Shown: positions 50,819 through 59,935 of the stretch, piece after piece
Numbering within the stretch: the stretch's first letter is position 1
Layout: the number at the start of each line of letters is the position of its first letter
Assembly: GCF_032926325.1 (NCBI RefSeq)
Contig: NZ_CP136709.1
Location: 3,690,501 to 3,754,500, forward strand
DNA from: Aestuariibaculum lutulentum
GTDB taxonomy: Bacteria; Bacteroidota; Bacteroidia; Flavobacteriales; Flavobacteriaceae
DNA: 64,000 bases
Direction: 5' to 3'
Notes under the pieces: generated by a model
The model's database searches: none
What the model was told of the DNA's origin: nothing
The model's input: the letters and a program-made list of their open reading frames with translations, nothing else
Position numbers and translations under genes: made by a program

Positions 50819-53071
50819 ATGCGATTATTATTAAATACATTGCTGCTTTTAGCAATGACTAATATTTATGCACAACATTCGTTAAAAGGTCTTGTTGTAG
50901 ACAACAAAACAAACGAAAGTTTAGCATTTACAAACATATACCTATCAGACCTTGAAAAAGGAACAATTACAGACGAAAACGGACAATTTAGCTTAGAGAA
51001 TCTACCATCAGGAAACTATAAATTGGTGGTTTCTATTTTAGGGTATGAGACCAAATCCTTAACTGTTAATATCCCAAATCTGCAATACATTGAAATACGT
51101 TTGGAATATTCAGCTATTGAAATGGAAGATATTATTATTTCTACGCCATTTCATAAGTTACAAAGTGAAAACGTTATGAAAGTTGAACGTGCTTCTGTTG
51201 AAAATTTAAATGCCAATGGCGCTGTAAATTTAACCGAGGGCATCAGCAATATTGCTGGCGTTGAAAGTGTAACTACCGGATTAAGCATTGGTAAACCTGT
51301 AATTCGTGGTTTAAGTTCTAACCGCGTTTTAGTGTACACCCAAGGTGTTCGTCTGGAGAATCAGCAATTTGGTAGCGAGCACGGTCTTGGAGTTAGCAGT
51401 AACGGTGTGGAAAGTGTCGAGGTTATTAAAGGCCCGGCGTCCTTACTTTATGGTAGTGATGCCCTTGGTGGTGTTTTATATTTAAACCCAGAAAAATTTG
51501 CTCAAGACAATACATCAAGTGGAGATTTTAGTGGTAACTATTACAGCAACACACAAGGATTTAACACAAGTGCCGGATACAAATCATCTGAAAATAATTT
51601 TAAATTGTTATTTAGAGGAAGTCTTACTGAACATTCCGATTACGATACAGACGAATATCGTGTAACCAATACACGTTTTAGAGAGCAGGATTTTAAAGCC
51701 GGAATTGGTTATCAGGTTAATACCTTTAAAACGGAATTCAGATACAATGCAAACAATTCTAAGCTAGGTATTCCGGAAGAAATAGGTGTACAATCTACTC
51801 TAAAAACACCAATGCTTGGATACCAAAATATAACGAATCATGTATTCAGTTCTAAATCTACCATCTTCCTTAACAACTCGAAGTTAGATATTAATTTAGG
51901 TTATATTTACAACGACAGAAAAGAATTTGAAGACGAGCACCATCATGATGAAGATGAGGAAGGACACGAAGAACATGAAGAAGAAGAACACCACGAAGAT
52001 GAACATGAAGAAGACCATGAAATTTTAGTGCCGTCGCTTCAAATGAAATTAAAAACGGCCAATTACGATGTAAAATACACCTTACCTCAGTTGGGTAAGT
52101 TTGAAACCATCGTGGGTGTACAAGGCATGAATCAGGTAAACACCAACTACGGTGAAGAGCAATTAATTCCAGATGCAACAACCAACGATTTTGGTGTTAT
52201 GGGAACCTCTCATATTCATTTTGAAGCTATCGATATTCAGCTTGGTGCACGTTACGATAACCGAAACATTAACGTTGTTTCCGGATTAAACCGAGATTTT
52301 AATAGTTTTAATGGTGCCTTAGGATTTAAAACTAACATCTTTAAAAACCTGACCGCACGCGTTAATTTCGCTTCTGGGTTTAGAGCGCCTAATTTAGCCG
52401 AATTAACTTCCGATGGTATTCACCATGGATCCAATCGTTACGAAGTTGGTAATGCCGATTTAAACAACGAGCAAAATTTTCAAACCGATATTGCACTGGA
52501 ATTTAAAAACGAACACGTTGAGTTTTTTGTAAACGGATTTTACAACAAGGTAAATGACTATATTTACTTATCGCCAAACGGAAATACAATAGACGACACC
52601 CCGGTTTACGATTATATTCAGAATGATGCCAAGGTATATGGTGGTGAAGTAGGTGTACATATTCACCCGCACCCTATACACTGGCTACACATAGAATCAA
52701 GCTTTGAAACAGTAACAGGAAAACAGGCTAACAACGAATATTTACCGTTAATTCCAGCGAACTCTTTAAGCAATGTTTTAAGAGTTGAGTTTGAAAAACC
52801 TTGGCTTAAAAATGGATATACCTTTGTAAAATTAGCAAGTACCTTTAATCAAAATAACGTAAGCACCTTTGAAACCTCAACCGATGGTTACAACTTACTA
52901 AGTGCAGGATTTGGCGGAAGTTTTAATTTATTTAAAAATGAAGCTACTTTAAGTATTTCTGGTACGAACCTAACGAATAAAACCTATATCAATCACCTGT
53001 CGCGTTTAAAACCAGACGGTATTTTTAATATGGGAAGAAATATTAATATTGGATTAAAATATCAATTATAA
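50819..53071 (+). CDS. TonB-dependent receptor with His/Asp/Glu-rich loop (probable metal importer)
   Basis: A 750-residue receptor: signal peptide (1-19), a carboxypeptidase-regulatory domain (about 22-100), a plug (KPVIRGLSSNRVLVYTQGVRLENQQFG; VIKGPASLLYGSDALGGVLY) and a barrel ending YQL. Between barrel strands lies a 30-residue loop (about 372-401) made almost only of His, Glu and Asp. Receptors for zinc (ZnuD type) and for nickel or cobalt have such loops, so a divalent transition metal is the likely cargo. It is the last gene of the run with the small His-rich protein. Confidence 0.93.
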   Translation: MRLLLNTLLLLAMTNIYAQHSLKGLVVDNKTNESLAFTNIYLSDLEKGTITDENGQFSLENLPSGNYKLVVSILGYETKSLTVNIPNLQYIEIRLEYSAIEMEDIIISTPFHKLQSENVMKVERASVENLNANGAVNLTEGISNIAGVESVTTGLSIGKPVIRGLSSNRVLVYTQGVRLENQQFGSEHGLGVSSNGVESVEVIKGPASLLYGSDALGGVLYLNPEKFAQDNTSSGDFSGNYYSNTQGFNTSAGYKSSENNFKLLFRGSLTEHSDYDTDEYRVTNTRFREQDFKAGIGYQVNTFKTEFRYNANNSKLGIPEEIGVQSTLKTPMLGYQNITNHVFSSKSTIFLNNSKLDINLGYIYNDRKEFEDEHHHDEDEEGHEEHEEEEHHEDEHEEDHEILVPSLQMKLKTANYDVKYTLPQLGKFETIVGVQGMNQVNTNYGEEQLIPDATTNDFGVMGTSHIHFEAIDIQLGARYDNRNINVVSGLNRDFNSFNGALGFKTNIFKNLTARVNFASGFRAPNLAELTSDGIHHGSNRYEVGNADLNNEQNFQTDIALEFKNEHVEFFVNGFYNKVNDYIYLSPNGNTIDDTPVYDYIQNDAKVYGGEVGVHIHPHPIHWLHIESSFETVTGKQANNEYLPLIPANSLSNVLRVEFEKPWLKNGYTFVKLASTFNQNNVSTFETSTDGYNLLSAGFGGSFNLFKNEATLSISGTNLTNKTYINHLSRLKPDGIFNMGRNINIGLKYQL

Positions 53072-53076
53072 CCTAC

Positions 53077-53112
53077 AAAAAATCCCTTTCTAAACAGAAA
53101 GGGATTTTTTTA
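53077..53112. terminator. Bidirectional terminator
   Basis: Stem AAAAAATCCCTTTCT / AGAAAGGGATTTTTT with a 4-base loop, between the TonB receptor and the convergent small membrane protein. Confidence 0.88.
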
Positions 53113-53385
53113 TTTTAAATCTTTAGGTTCCTTTTTCAGAACATAAGTATACAACCACATTAAAGTAAAAGTTGGAATTACATCTAAACCAGGGAGTGCT
53201 TCTTCCACAAAGGTTATAACCCCTGCCACTTTACCCGCTTTTCCTTTATATAACTTAGTCATTAACCAGCCAGAAAGTGGTGCCCAGACAATATCTGAAA
53301 ACTCCCCTATTCCAGGAATTATAAATGACACATAACCAATGGCATCAAATAAAATGCCTAAAACTAATATTTTGTATTTACCCAT
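53110..53385 (-). CDS. Small conserved membrane protein
   Basis: A 91-residue protein with two or three hydrophobic stretches (KILVLGILFDAIGYVSFIIPG, and VAGVITFVEEALPGLDVIPTFTLMWLYTYVL). A conserved-looking short motif GEFSDIVWAPLSGWLM stands between them. I know similar uncharacterised membrane proteins from Flavobacteriia but no function. It follows folE by 44 bases on the minus strand and may be co-transcribed. The stop codon lies in the foot of the terminator stem. Confidence 0.75.
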   Translation of the reverse strand: MGKYKILVLGILFDAIGYVSFIIPGIGEFSDIVWAPLSGWLMTKLYKGKAGKVAGVITFVEEALPGLDVIPTFTLMWLYTYVLKKEPKDLK

Positions 53386-53429
53386 TAATTAAAATTTATA
53401 TCAGAAAAAGCACAAAAAACATACCTAAA

Positions 53430-54017
53430 TTACTTTCCTATCAGCTTTAAAAATTCGTTTCGCGTTTCAATTTTTTCAAACTGTCCGCGGAAACCTGAGG
53501 TTGTTGTTAAAGAGTTTTGTTTTTGCACCCCGCGCATCATCATACACATATGTGAAGCCTCGATAACGACAGCAACACCCTGTGGCTTTAAGGTATCATT
53601 TATGCAATCTAAAATTTGTTCAGTTAGGCGTTCCTGCACCTGTAATCGTCTGGCAAAAACATCGACCACTCGAGGTAATTTGCTTAGTCCAACAATATGT
53701 CCGTTTGGAATATAGGCAATATGCGCTTTACCGAAAAAAGGTAATATATGATGCTCACAAAGTGAATACAACTCAATATCTTTAACAATAACCATTTCGT
53801 TGTAACTTTCTTCAAACATGGCGCCTTTAAGAATCTCTACCGGATCCTGATGATAGCCCTGAGTTAAAAACTGCATGGCTTTTGCGGCGCGTTCCGGCGT
53901 TTTTAAAAGCCCGTCACGTTCAGTATCTTCACCTAAATCGCTAATAATTTTATTGTAATTATCTTTAATTCCTTCGGTTGCTTCGTCGTTATATTCTTCG
54001 AATGATTTGTAATGCAT
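53430..54017 (-). CDS. folE: GTP cyclohydrolase I
   Basis: From the ATG at 54017 the product is 195 residues; the upstream start at 54077 would add a non-family hydrophobic leader. It converts GTP to dihydroneopterin triphosphate for folate and other pterins. Zinc ligands are visible: Cys and His in YSLCEHHILPFFGKAHIAYIP and Cys in EASHMCMMMRGVQ. GLSKLPRVVDVFARRLQVQERLTEQI and the C-terminal TSGFRGQFE are also typical. The type IA form is thus intact. Confidence 0.97.
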   Translation of the reverse strand: MHYKSFEEYNDEATEGIKDNYNKIISDLGEDTERDGLLKTPERAAKAMQFLTQGYHQDPVEILKGAMFEESYNEMVIVKDIELYSLCEHHILPFFGKAHIAYIPNGHIVGLSKLPRVVDVFARRLQVQERLTEQILDCINDTLKPQGVAVVIEASHMCMMMRGVQKQNSLTTTSGFRGQFEKIETRNEFLKLIGK

Positions 54018-54134
54018 TTCAATTTTTTTTAGAAGAATAAAGATATAGCTTAAATCGCATTTGGCAATAAAAAACAATTCTTAATTGTACAGCACAGCTT
54101 AAAGTAGTAAATTCACGGCTCCTATTTCAAACAC

Positions 54135-54800
54135 ATGATTCAAGCGAAAAACATACATAAATTCTATAACGATTTAGAAGTTTTAAAAGGTGTTGACCTA
54201 CATATTAAAAAAGGCGAGGTGGTTTCTATTGTTGGTGCATCCGGTGCTGGGAAGACCACACTTTTACAAATATTAAGCACTTTAGACAAAGCTTCATCAA
54301 AAGAAGATTATCAATTAACTATTAACGGTATTGATATTGGCAATCTTAAAGATAAAGCCTTGGCTAAATTTAGAAACGAACACATTGGGTTTATTTTTCA
54401 GTTTCACCAATTACTTCCTGAATTTACAGCTTTAGAAAATGTTTGTTTACCAGCATTTATAAAAGGAACAAAAAAAGCAGATGCCGAAAAACGCGCTAAA
54501 GAATTACTGGACTTTTTGGGTTTATCGCATCGTTACGACCACAAGCCAAATGAACTTTCCGGAGGAGAACAACAACGTGTAGCAGTAGCTCGTGCTTTAA
54601 TTAATAATCCGGACTTAATTTTTGCGGATGAACCTTCGGGAAATTTAGACAGCGAAACTGCCGAGAATCTTCATACTCTGTTTTTTAAATTGCGTGATGA
54701 ATTCGGTCAAACCTTTGTGATTGTAACACACAACGAAGAATTAGCCAATCTGGCAGACAGAAAACTGGTTATGGTTGATGGAAATATTACAAATCAGTAA
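54135..54800 (+). CDS. lolD: LolD-type ABC transporter ATP-binding protein
   Basis: A 221-residue ATPase with Walker A GASGAGKTTLLQ (about 35-46), Q-loop FQFHQLLPEFTALENV, signature LSGGEQQRVAVARAL, Walker B DLIFADEPSGNLD and H-loop VTHNEE. The motif set is that of the MacB/LolD/FtsE group; the Q-loop sequence is closest to LolD, which releases lipoproteins from the inner membrane. The matching LolC/E permease is not adjacent, which is usual in Bacteroidetes. It ends in a terminator. Confidence 0.88.
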   Translation: MIQAKNIHKFYNDLEVLKGVDLHIKKGEVVSIVGASGAGKTTLLQILSTLDKASSKEDYQLTINGIDIGNLKDKALAKFRNEHIGFIFQFHQLLPEFTALENVCLPAFIKGTKKADAEKRAKELLDFLGLSHRYDHKPNELSGGEQQRVAVARALINNPDLIFADEPSGNLDSETAENLHTLFFKLRDEFGQTFVIVTHNEELANLADRKLVMVDGNITNQ

Positions 54801-54820
54801 ACTCTGAAAATAGAACATTT

Positions 54821-54855
54821 AAAAAGGGCCTATTGAATTTTCTATAAGCCCTTTT
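54821..54855. terminator. Terminator between lolD and the convergent lipoprotein gene
   Basis: Stem AAAAGGGC / GCCCTTTT extended by TAT/ATA across one mismatch, with T runs on both strands. Confidence 0.75.
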
Positions 54856-54879
54856 CTTAAAATAACTTAAAAAATTAAT

Positions 54880-55692
54880 TTAATACCCGAAAGGGATATT
54901 TTTACCTAAAATAGTCACCATTTTAGTATTGTAATTCAATTTGATGTCTTCAATATCTGCTACATCAATATCTAAAATTCCAGCTTCAATACTTCGTGGT
55001 AATAATACAAAATGCAGTGATTCTTCAACAGTTAAAGTATAATCCACACCTTTAGAACTGGTACCGTTTTGAATACCATCTAATAAATATTCATCATCCC
55101 AGATATTTAAAGGCGTATCATTACCAGCAATCCACGTTCTAGTTGAATCTTCTGTATAATTAATAGTCGCACCTGTTGCTGTTGTAATTTTTCCATCGGT
55201 AATCTTTACACTATACTCTAAATTACCATCCGTATTTTCTCCTAAATTTTCAACAATGTGTGTTCCTTCAACTTTATAATCTTCATGATAATAATTGGTA
55301 AATGTAGAAGTATGAACACTCCCCTCTACGCCATACCAATTGGTTGAAACAATTGTTACAATACCTTTGCGAGTGATATCGTCTTTACATAATACACCTG
55401 TACCATAATCAATAGTAATCGTTTTTGGAAAAGTTGTTAAATCCAAAGGATCAATAGTAATAACGGGACCCTCTGCTTTTGTAGCGGTTAATTTTGCTGT
55501 AGATGAAGCAGTGCCTTCTGAGCTTAAAACAGCATCTCCACTGTTATTTCCAACATCCTGAAACACCTTATTCACCGTTGAATATTCTGTTAAAGCATCT
55601 ATAGCTGTTGCGGTGTCAATAGTATTCTTAACAGTTTCTCCATCACAACTAGCTAATAAAATGGCCAAAATTGGGGCTATAATTTTTTTCAT
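54880..55692 (-). CDS. Lipoprotein of unknown function
   Basis: From the ATG at 55692 it is 270 residues with a lipobox ending ILLASC at about residue 15. Mature part: a Thr/Ser/Ala-rich linker (about 20-70), then a beta-rich domain with TITIDYGTGVLCKDDITRKGIVTIVSTNWYG and an acidic C-terminal stretch DIDVADIEDIKLNYNTKMVTILG. The segment around DYGTG..C..D..RKG recurs in several Bacteroidetes lipoproteins but I cannot name a family. It is a single gene flanked by terminators and a long AT-rich gap. Confidence 0.75.
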   Translation of the reverse strand: MKKIIAPILAILLASCDGETVKNTIDTATAIDALTEYSTVNKVFQDVGNNSGDAVLSSEGTASSTAKLTATKAEGPVITIDPLDLTTFPKTITIDYGTGVLCKDDITRKGIVTIVSTNWYGVEGSVHTSTFTNYYHEDYKVEGTHIVENLGENTDGNLEYSVKITDGKITTATGATINYTEDSTRTWIAGNDTPLNIWDDEYLLDGIQNGTSSKGVDYTLTVEESLHFVLLPRSIEAGILDIDVADIEDIKLNYNTKMVTILGKNIPFGY

Positions 55693-55914
55693 AATACAAT
55701 GTTTTGATGGACTAATTAACGTTATAAATTTCATTTTTAATATACAAACACGTCATAATATTACATTTTAAAGTGTTTTTATGCATTTTATCGATATTTT
55801 ATAGCGATTTATCTTATAAAGGCCATAGCTTTTAACATATTTATAATAACCTTTTTTTGTATTTATTGGTATTTTTGAATTCATTTAAAAATAATTAATC
55901 TCAAATTTTAAATA

Positions 55915-56679
55915 TTGAGCCCTTCAGAACTTAAAGAATTTCTCGATGCCAAGGTTGAAGAATACAACAGCCCTAAATTTATTGAGAGCGACCCCATACA
56001 AATCCCACATTTATTTACTCAAAAGGAAGATATTGAAATTGCAGCTTTCCTAACCTCAACTATTGCCTGGGGAAACCGAAAAAGCATCATCAATAACGCC
56101 AATAAATTGATGGATATGATGGGCCATACACCCTACGACTTTGTTATAAACCATTCTGAAACCGATTTAGAGCAACTACAACCTTTTGTACACCGCACCT
56201 TTAACGGCGAAGATGCTATTCAGTTTATCAAGTGTTTAAAACATATTTACACCAAGCATAACGGACTTGAAACACTGTTTGCTTTACACGCCGAACCATA
56301 TTCAGTTCAGAAATCCATCTCGGAATTTAAAAGGACATTTTTTGAAATAGACCACTTACAACGCACACAAAAACATGTGAGCGATCCGTTAAAAAATTCG
56401 GCCGCAAAGCGAATAAATATGTATCTAAGATGGATGGTTAGACCAAATAACACCGGTGTAGACTTGGGTATCTGGAAAAGCATTACACCCGCTCAATTAT
56501 CTTGTCCGTTAGATGTACATTCCGGAAATGTAGCTCGAAAATTAGGGTTATTAACTCGAAAGCAAAACGATGCTAAAGCCCTTCTGGAATTAGATACAGC
56601 CCTTAGAACATTAGATCCTAAAGATCCAGTGAAATACGACTTTGCCTTGTTCGGTTTGGGAGTCTTTGAAGGCTTTTAA
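55915..56679 (+). CDS. TIGR02757 family protein
   Basis: A 254-residue soluble protein, TTG start (no ATG in a usable position; the N-terminus then matches family length). It shows the TIGR02757 core: DPIQIPHLFTQKEDIEIAAFLTSTIAWGNRKSIINNANKLMDMMGHTPYDFV, then KRINMYLRWMVRPNNTGVDLGIWKSITPAQLSCPLDVHSGNVARKLGLL. The fold resembles the helical base-excision DNA glycosylase group (HhH-like), but its biochemical role is unproven. It precedes the S10 peptidase by 31 bases. Confidence 0.9.
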   Translation: MSPSELKEFLDAKVEEYNSPKFIESDPIQIPHLFTQKEDIEIAAFLTSTIAWGNRKSIINNANKLMDMMGHTPYDFVINHSETDLEQLQPFVHRTFNGEDAIQFIKCLKHIYTKHNGLETLFALHAEPYSVQKSISEFKRTFFEIDHLQRTQKHVSDPLKNSAAKRINMYLRWMVRPNNTGVDLGIWKSITPAQLSCPLDVHSGNVARKLGLLTRKQNDAKALLELDTALRTLDPKDPVKYDFALFGLGVFEGF

Positions 56680-56710
56680 AAATAATCAATCATAATAAAA
56701 ACTAAAATCT

Positions 56711-58207
56711 ATGACAAAACTCTTTACCCTGATTCTTTCGGTTTCTATAGTTACTGTTTTTGCTCAAAACAGAAAAATACCCACAGATACTACCGTTGTA
56801 ACAACTGATACAGCTACCATTAACGGAAAAAGTTTCCAATACACAGCAACTACTGGAACACAACCCGTTTGGAACAACGATGACGAACCAATTGCTACTT
56901 TATTTTACACGTATTATGAACGTAATGATGTAAAAGACAGAGCTAACAGACCTTTAGTTATTTCATTTAATGGCGGTCCAGGATCGGCTTCGGTTTGGAT
57001 GCATATTGCTTACACGGGACCTAAGGTTTTAAATCTTGATAAAGAAGGCTATCCGGTTCAACCTTATGGTATAAAAAACAACCCACACTCTATTCTTGAT
57101 GTGGCTGATATTGTATATGTAAACCCTGTAAACACAGGGTATTCGAGGATGATTAAAAATAAAGAAGGAAAACTACCAAACAGAGAAACCTTCTTCGGAA
57201 TTAATGCAGACATAAAATATCTTGCAGAATGGATTAACACCTTCGTCACTCGTAAAAACCGTTGGGAATCTCCTAAATATCTTATAGGTGAAAGCTATGG
57301 TGGTACCCGCGTCATGGGATTAGCCAATGCTTTACAAAACAACCAGTGGATGTACTTAAACGGTGTCATTATGGTATCGCCAGCCGATTACAAACAATAC
57401 AATACGGGACAACCAGAATACTCTGCTTTAAATTTACCTTATTATGCGGCAACCGCATGGTATCACGACAAACTACCTTCAGATTTACAACAAAAAGATT
57501 TATCTGACGTTTTACCAGAGGTTGAAAATTTTGCAATCAACAAGTTAATGCCTGCCATTGCTAAAGGCGGATTTATTTCAGAAACTGAAAAAAATAATAT
57601 TGCCGAACAATACGCGAAATACTCAGGATTAAGCAAAACAGCCATCCTTCAGAATAACTTAGATGTACCTACAAACTTCTTTTGGAAAGACTTACTTCGT
57701 GATGAAAGCGGACACATTATTGGTCGTTTAGATTCCAGATACCTTGGTTTAGACAAAAAAGACATTGGTGTTAAGCCAGATTATAGCCCGGAATTAACGA
57801 CATGGAACCATGCCTTTACCCCTGCTATTAACTATTACATAAGAGAACATCTTAAATTTAAAACCGACATTAAATACAATATGTTTGGCGATGTACATCC
57901 TTGGGATGACAGTAACGATAATACTCGCGACGGTTTACGCCAGGCCATGGCACAAAACCCTTATTTAAAAGTTCTGGTACAATCGGGGTATTATGATGGT
58001 GCTACAACATATTTCGGGGCAAAATACACCATGTGGCAAATAGACCCAAGTGGAAAAATGAAAGACCGTTTTGCTTTTAAAGGTTACCGAAGTGGCCATA
58101 TGATGTACATTAGAAATGAAGATTTAAAAACTGCAAACGACGATTTACGCGAATTTATCAGCAACTCCCTATCTAACGGAAAAGCTGCCAAATATGAAAT
58201 AGATTAG
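56711..58207 (+). CDS. Secreted S10 serine carboxypeptidase-like protein
   Basis: A 498-residue alpha/beta-hydrolase with a signal peptide (about 1-19). S10 motifs: RPLVISFNGGPGSASVWMHIAYTGP (oxyanion region), the nucleophile in LIGESYGGTRVMG (about residue 195), the Asp in SGYYDGATTYF, and His in YRSGHMMYIR. Family members cleave C-terminal residues from peptides. It probably acts in the periplasm or outside the cell on imported peptides. The TIGR02757 gene lies just upstream and a terminator follows. Confidence 0.93.
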   Translation: MTKLFTLILSVSIVTVFAQNRKIPTDTTVVTTDTATINGKSFQYTATTGTQPVWNNDDEPIATLFYTYYERNDVKDRANRPLVISFNGGPGSASVWMHIAYTGPKVLNLDKEGYPVQPYGIKNNPHSILDVADIVYVNPVNTGYSRMIKNKEGKLPNRETFFGINADIKYLAEWINTFVTRKNRWESPKYLIGESYGGTRVMGLANALQNNQWMYLNGVIMVSPADYKQYNTGQPEYSALNLPYYAATAWYHDKLPSDLQQKDLSDVLPEVENFAINKLMPAIAKGGFISETEKNNIAEQYAKYSGLSKTAILQNNLDVPTNFFWKDLLRDESGHIIGRLDSRYLGLDKKDIGVKPDYSPELTTWNHAFTPAINYYIREHLKFKTDIKYNMFGDVHPWDDSNDNTRDGLRQAMAQNPYLKVLVQSGYYDGATTYFGAKYTMWQIDPSGKMKDRFAFKGYRSGHMMYIRNEDLKTANDDLREFISNSLSNGKAAKYEID

Positions 58208-58233
58208 TTTCTAAAAAAGTTAGAAAACAATTT

Positions 58234-58271
58234 AAAAGCGATTGATAAGGTTTAAATTATCAATCGCTTTT
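58234..58271 (+). terminator. Terminator after the S10 peptidase gene
   Basis: Perfect 15-bp arms AAAAGCGATTGATAA / TTATCAATCGCTTTT with an 8-base loop, then TTTTATTTTA. Confidence 0.9.
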
Positions 58272-58459
58272 TTTATTTTAAATCAACTATAAATCATCAC
58301 CTTACACAACTCTATATAGAATCATTTTAAATATTGAAGTTTACTTTACATTGGTAACGTTGCTATAACCAAATCTTCATTTAAAGCCAATGTACAATTA
58401 ACATATTCAGAGGTTTATCCACCTAATTTTACGTTGTTAATTAATCAAACATTAAACCA

Positions 58460-59929
58460 ATGAAAAAATTAGTACTTGCATCGGTTGTAGCAACTTCTCT
58501 GTTTAGTTGCAACAACGATTTAACAACTCAGGAAGAAGCTTTAACTACAGCCAATGCATCAATGTCCCTAAAAGGAAACAAGGTAGCATTACAAGCGCAC
58601 TCAGTAACACCTAACTTTTTAAAGTTAAAACCAGGATTTAAAAATCTTTCTGTTTATCCAATTTTATCTTCAGAAGACGTTTTAGTTGAATCTCCAAATT
58701 TCGTTTACGGAAGTATGGCCGATGGTGCTGCTTTGATGAAAAATGAAGACGGTACATTCACACTTATTAATAATATAGAAGCCGATTATTCTATTGCAAG
58801 AATTACTTTAGACGAAACGTTTAAGCCAGTTCATGGAGAATATATTCTAAATGCCGCAGCTACCGCTAATACTGCACAATGCTCAGGTTCTTTAATAACG
58901 CCTGAAGAACACGGATTTGGTCCTTTATACCTTTCTGGAGGAGAATGGGGAGGCGCTTCAAAAGGGGTGTTTGCTACAGATCCTTTTAAAGATGCTAGCG
59001 AAGCATCGGTTGCTAATTTATTACCAGCTTTAGGACAATGGTCTACCGAAAATGCTGTAGCCATGCATAAAAATGCATTTCCTGGAAAAACTGTTGTTTT
59101 AATTGGAGATGACACAAGTGATAACAACATCCCTTCTGGACAATTAGCCATGTATGTTGGTGATCACGCCGATTTAGAAAACGGAAACCTTTATGGATTA
59201 AAAGTTCTTACTGAAGGTGTCAACTTTGAAATGGATATGAAAGAAGGTGTATCTTACGATATTACTTTCGAAGAATACAGCGAAAGAACTTTAGACGAGT
59301 TAGAAACTGAATCAAGAGCTAAAGGTATTATGGGCTTTTCGAGAGTTGAAGATATTGACTGGAGAAAAGGTTCATCTGAAAATAACAGAGAATTTTTCTT
59401 TGCTGTTACAGGTCGAAAAAAAGATGCTTTACTAAACAAAGGATCATTCTACGGTAGAATTTACCACGTTATTTTAGATGAAAACAATCCGTTATCTGGA
59501 ACTATCACTTGTGTTTTAGACGGTGATATTTTAGACGGAAAAGCTAAAGAATTCCATAGTCCAGACAACTTAGTTGTTACTGAAAACTACGTTTACATTC
59601 AGGAAGATCCAAACGGATATCCTGACACTCCAGAAAAAAGTCATTTTGCTCAATTATACGAGTATAATATTGTTTCTAAAAACCTAAAAACCGTTTTAGA
59701 ATGTGATCAGGAATTAGCTGCTGGTGCTGGTTACGGTTCTACAAGTAACGACTGGGAAATTACAGGTATGATTGATATTTCTGAGACTGTTGGTGTAGAC
59801 AGAACATTTTTATTAATCACGCAAAACCATGGTTGGACAGATGCTAACTTTACAGATCCTTTAGCAAATCCAAATCCTGCTTCAAACGAAGGTAGTATGC
59901 TTTATGTAGTTCAAGGTTTAAAGAGATAG
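58460..59929 (+). CDS. PhoX/DUF839-like lipoprotein
   Basis: A 489-residue lipoprotein (lipobox Cys17, TSLFSC). The beta-propeller features of the PhoX/DUF839 group are visible: GFSRVEDIDWRKG, FHSPDNLVVTENYVYIQEDPNGYPD, and repeated acidic propeller loops. PhoX itself is a calcium/iron alkaline phosphatase. This protein keeps the PDNL and EDP loops, but the typical PhoX metal site is not obvious, so phosphatase activity is uncertain. It is followed after 6 bases by the di-heme peroxidase gene, so the two are co-translated and probably act together outside the cytoplasm. Confidence 0.75.
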   Translation: MKKLVLASVVATSLFSCNNDLTTQEEALTTANASMSLKGNKVALQAHSVTPNFLKLKPGFKNLSVYPILSSEDVLVESPNFVYGSMADGAALMKNEDGTFTLINNIEADYSIARITLDETFKPVHGEYILNAAATANTAQCSGSLITPEEHGFGPLYLSGGEWGGASKGVFATDPFKDASEASVANLLPALGQWSTENAVAMHKNAFPGKTVVLIGDDTSDNNIPSGQLAMYVGDHADLENGNLYGLKVLTEGVNFEMDMKEGVSYDITFEEYSERTLDELETESRAKGIMGFSRVEDIDWRKGSSENNREFFFAVTGRKKDALLNKGSFYGRIYHVILDENNPLSGTITCVLDGDILDGKAKEFHSPDNLVVTENYVYIQEDPNGYPDTPEKSHFAQLYEYNIVSKNLKTVLECDQELAAGAGYGSTSNDWEITGMIDISETVGVDRTFLLITQNHGWTDANFTDPLANPNPASNEGSMLYVVQGLKR

Positions 59930-59935
59930 AATCTT

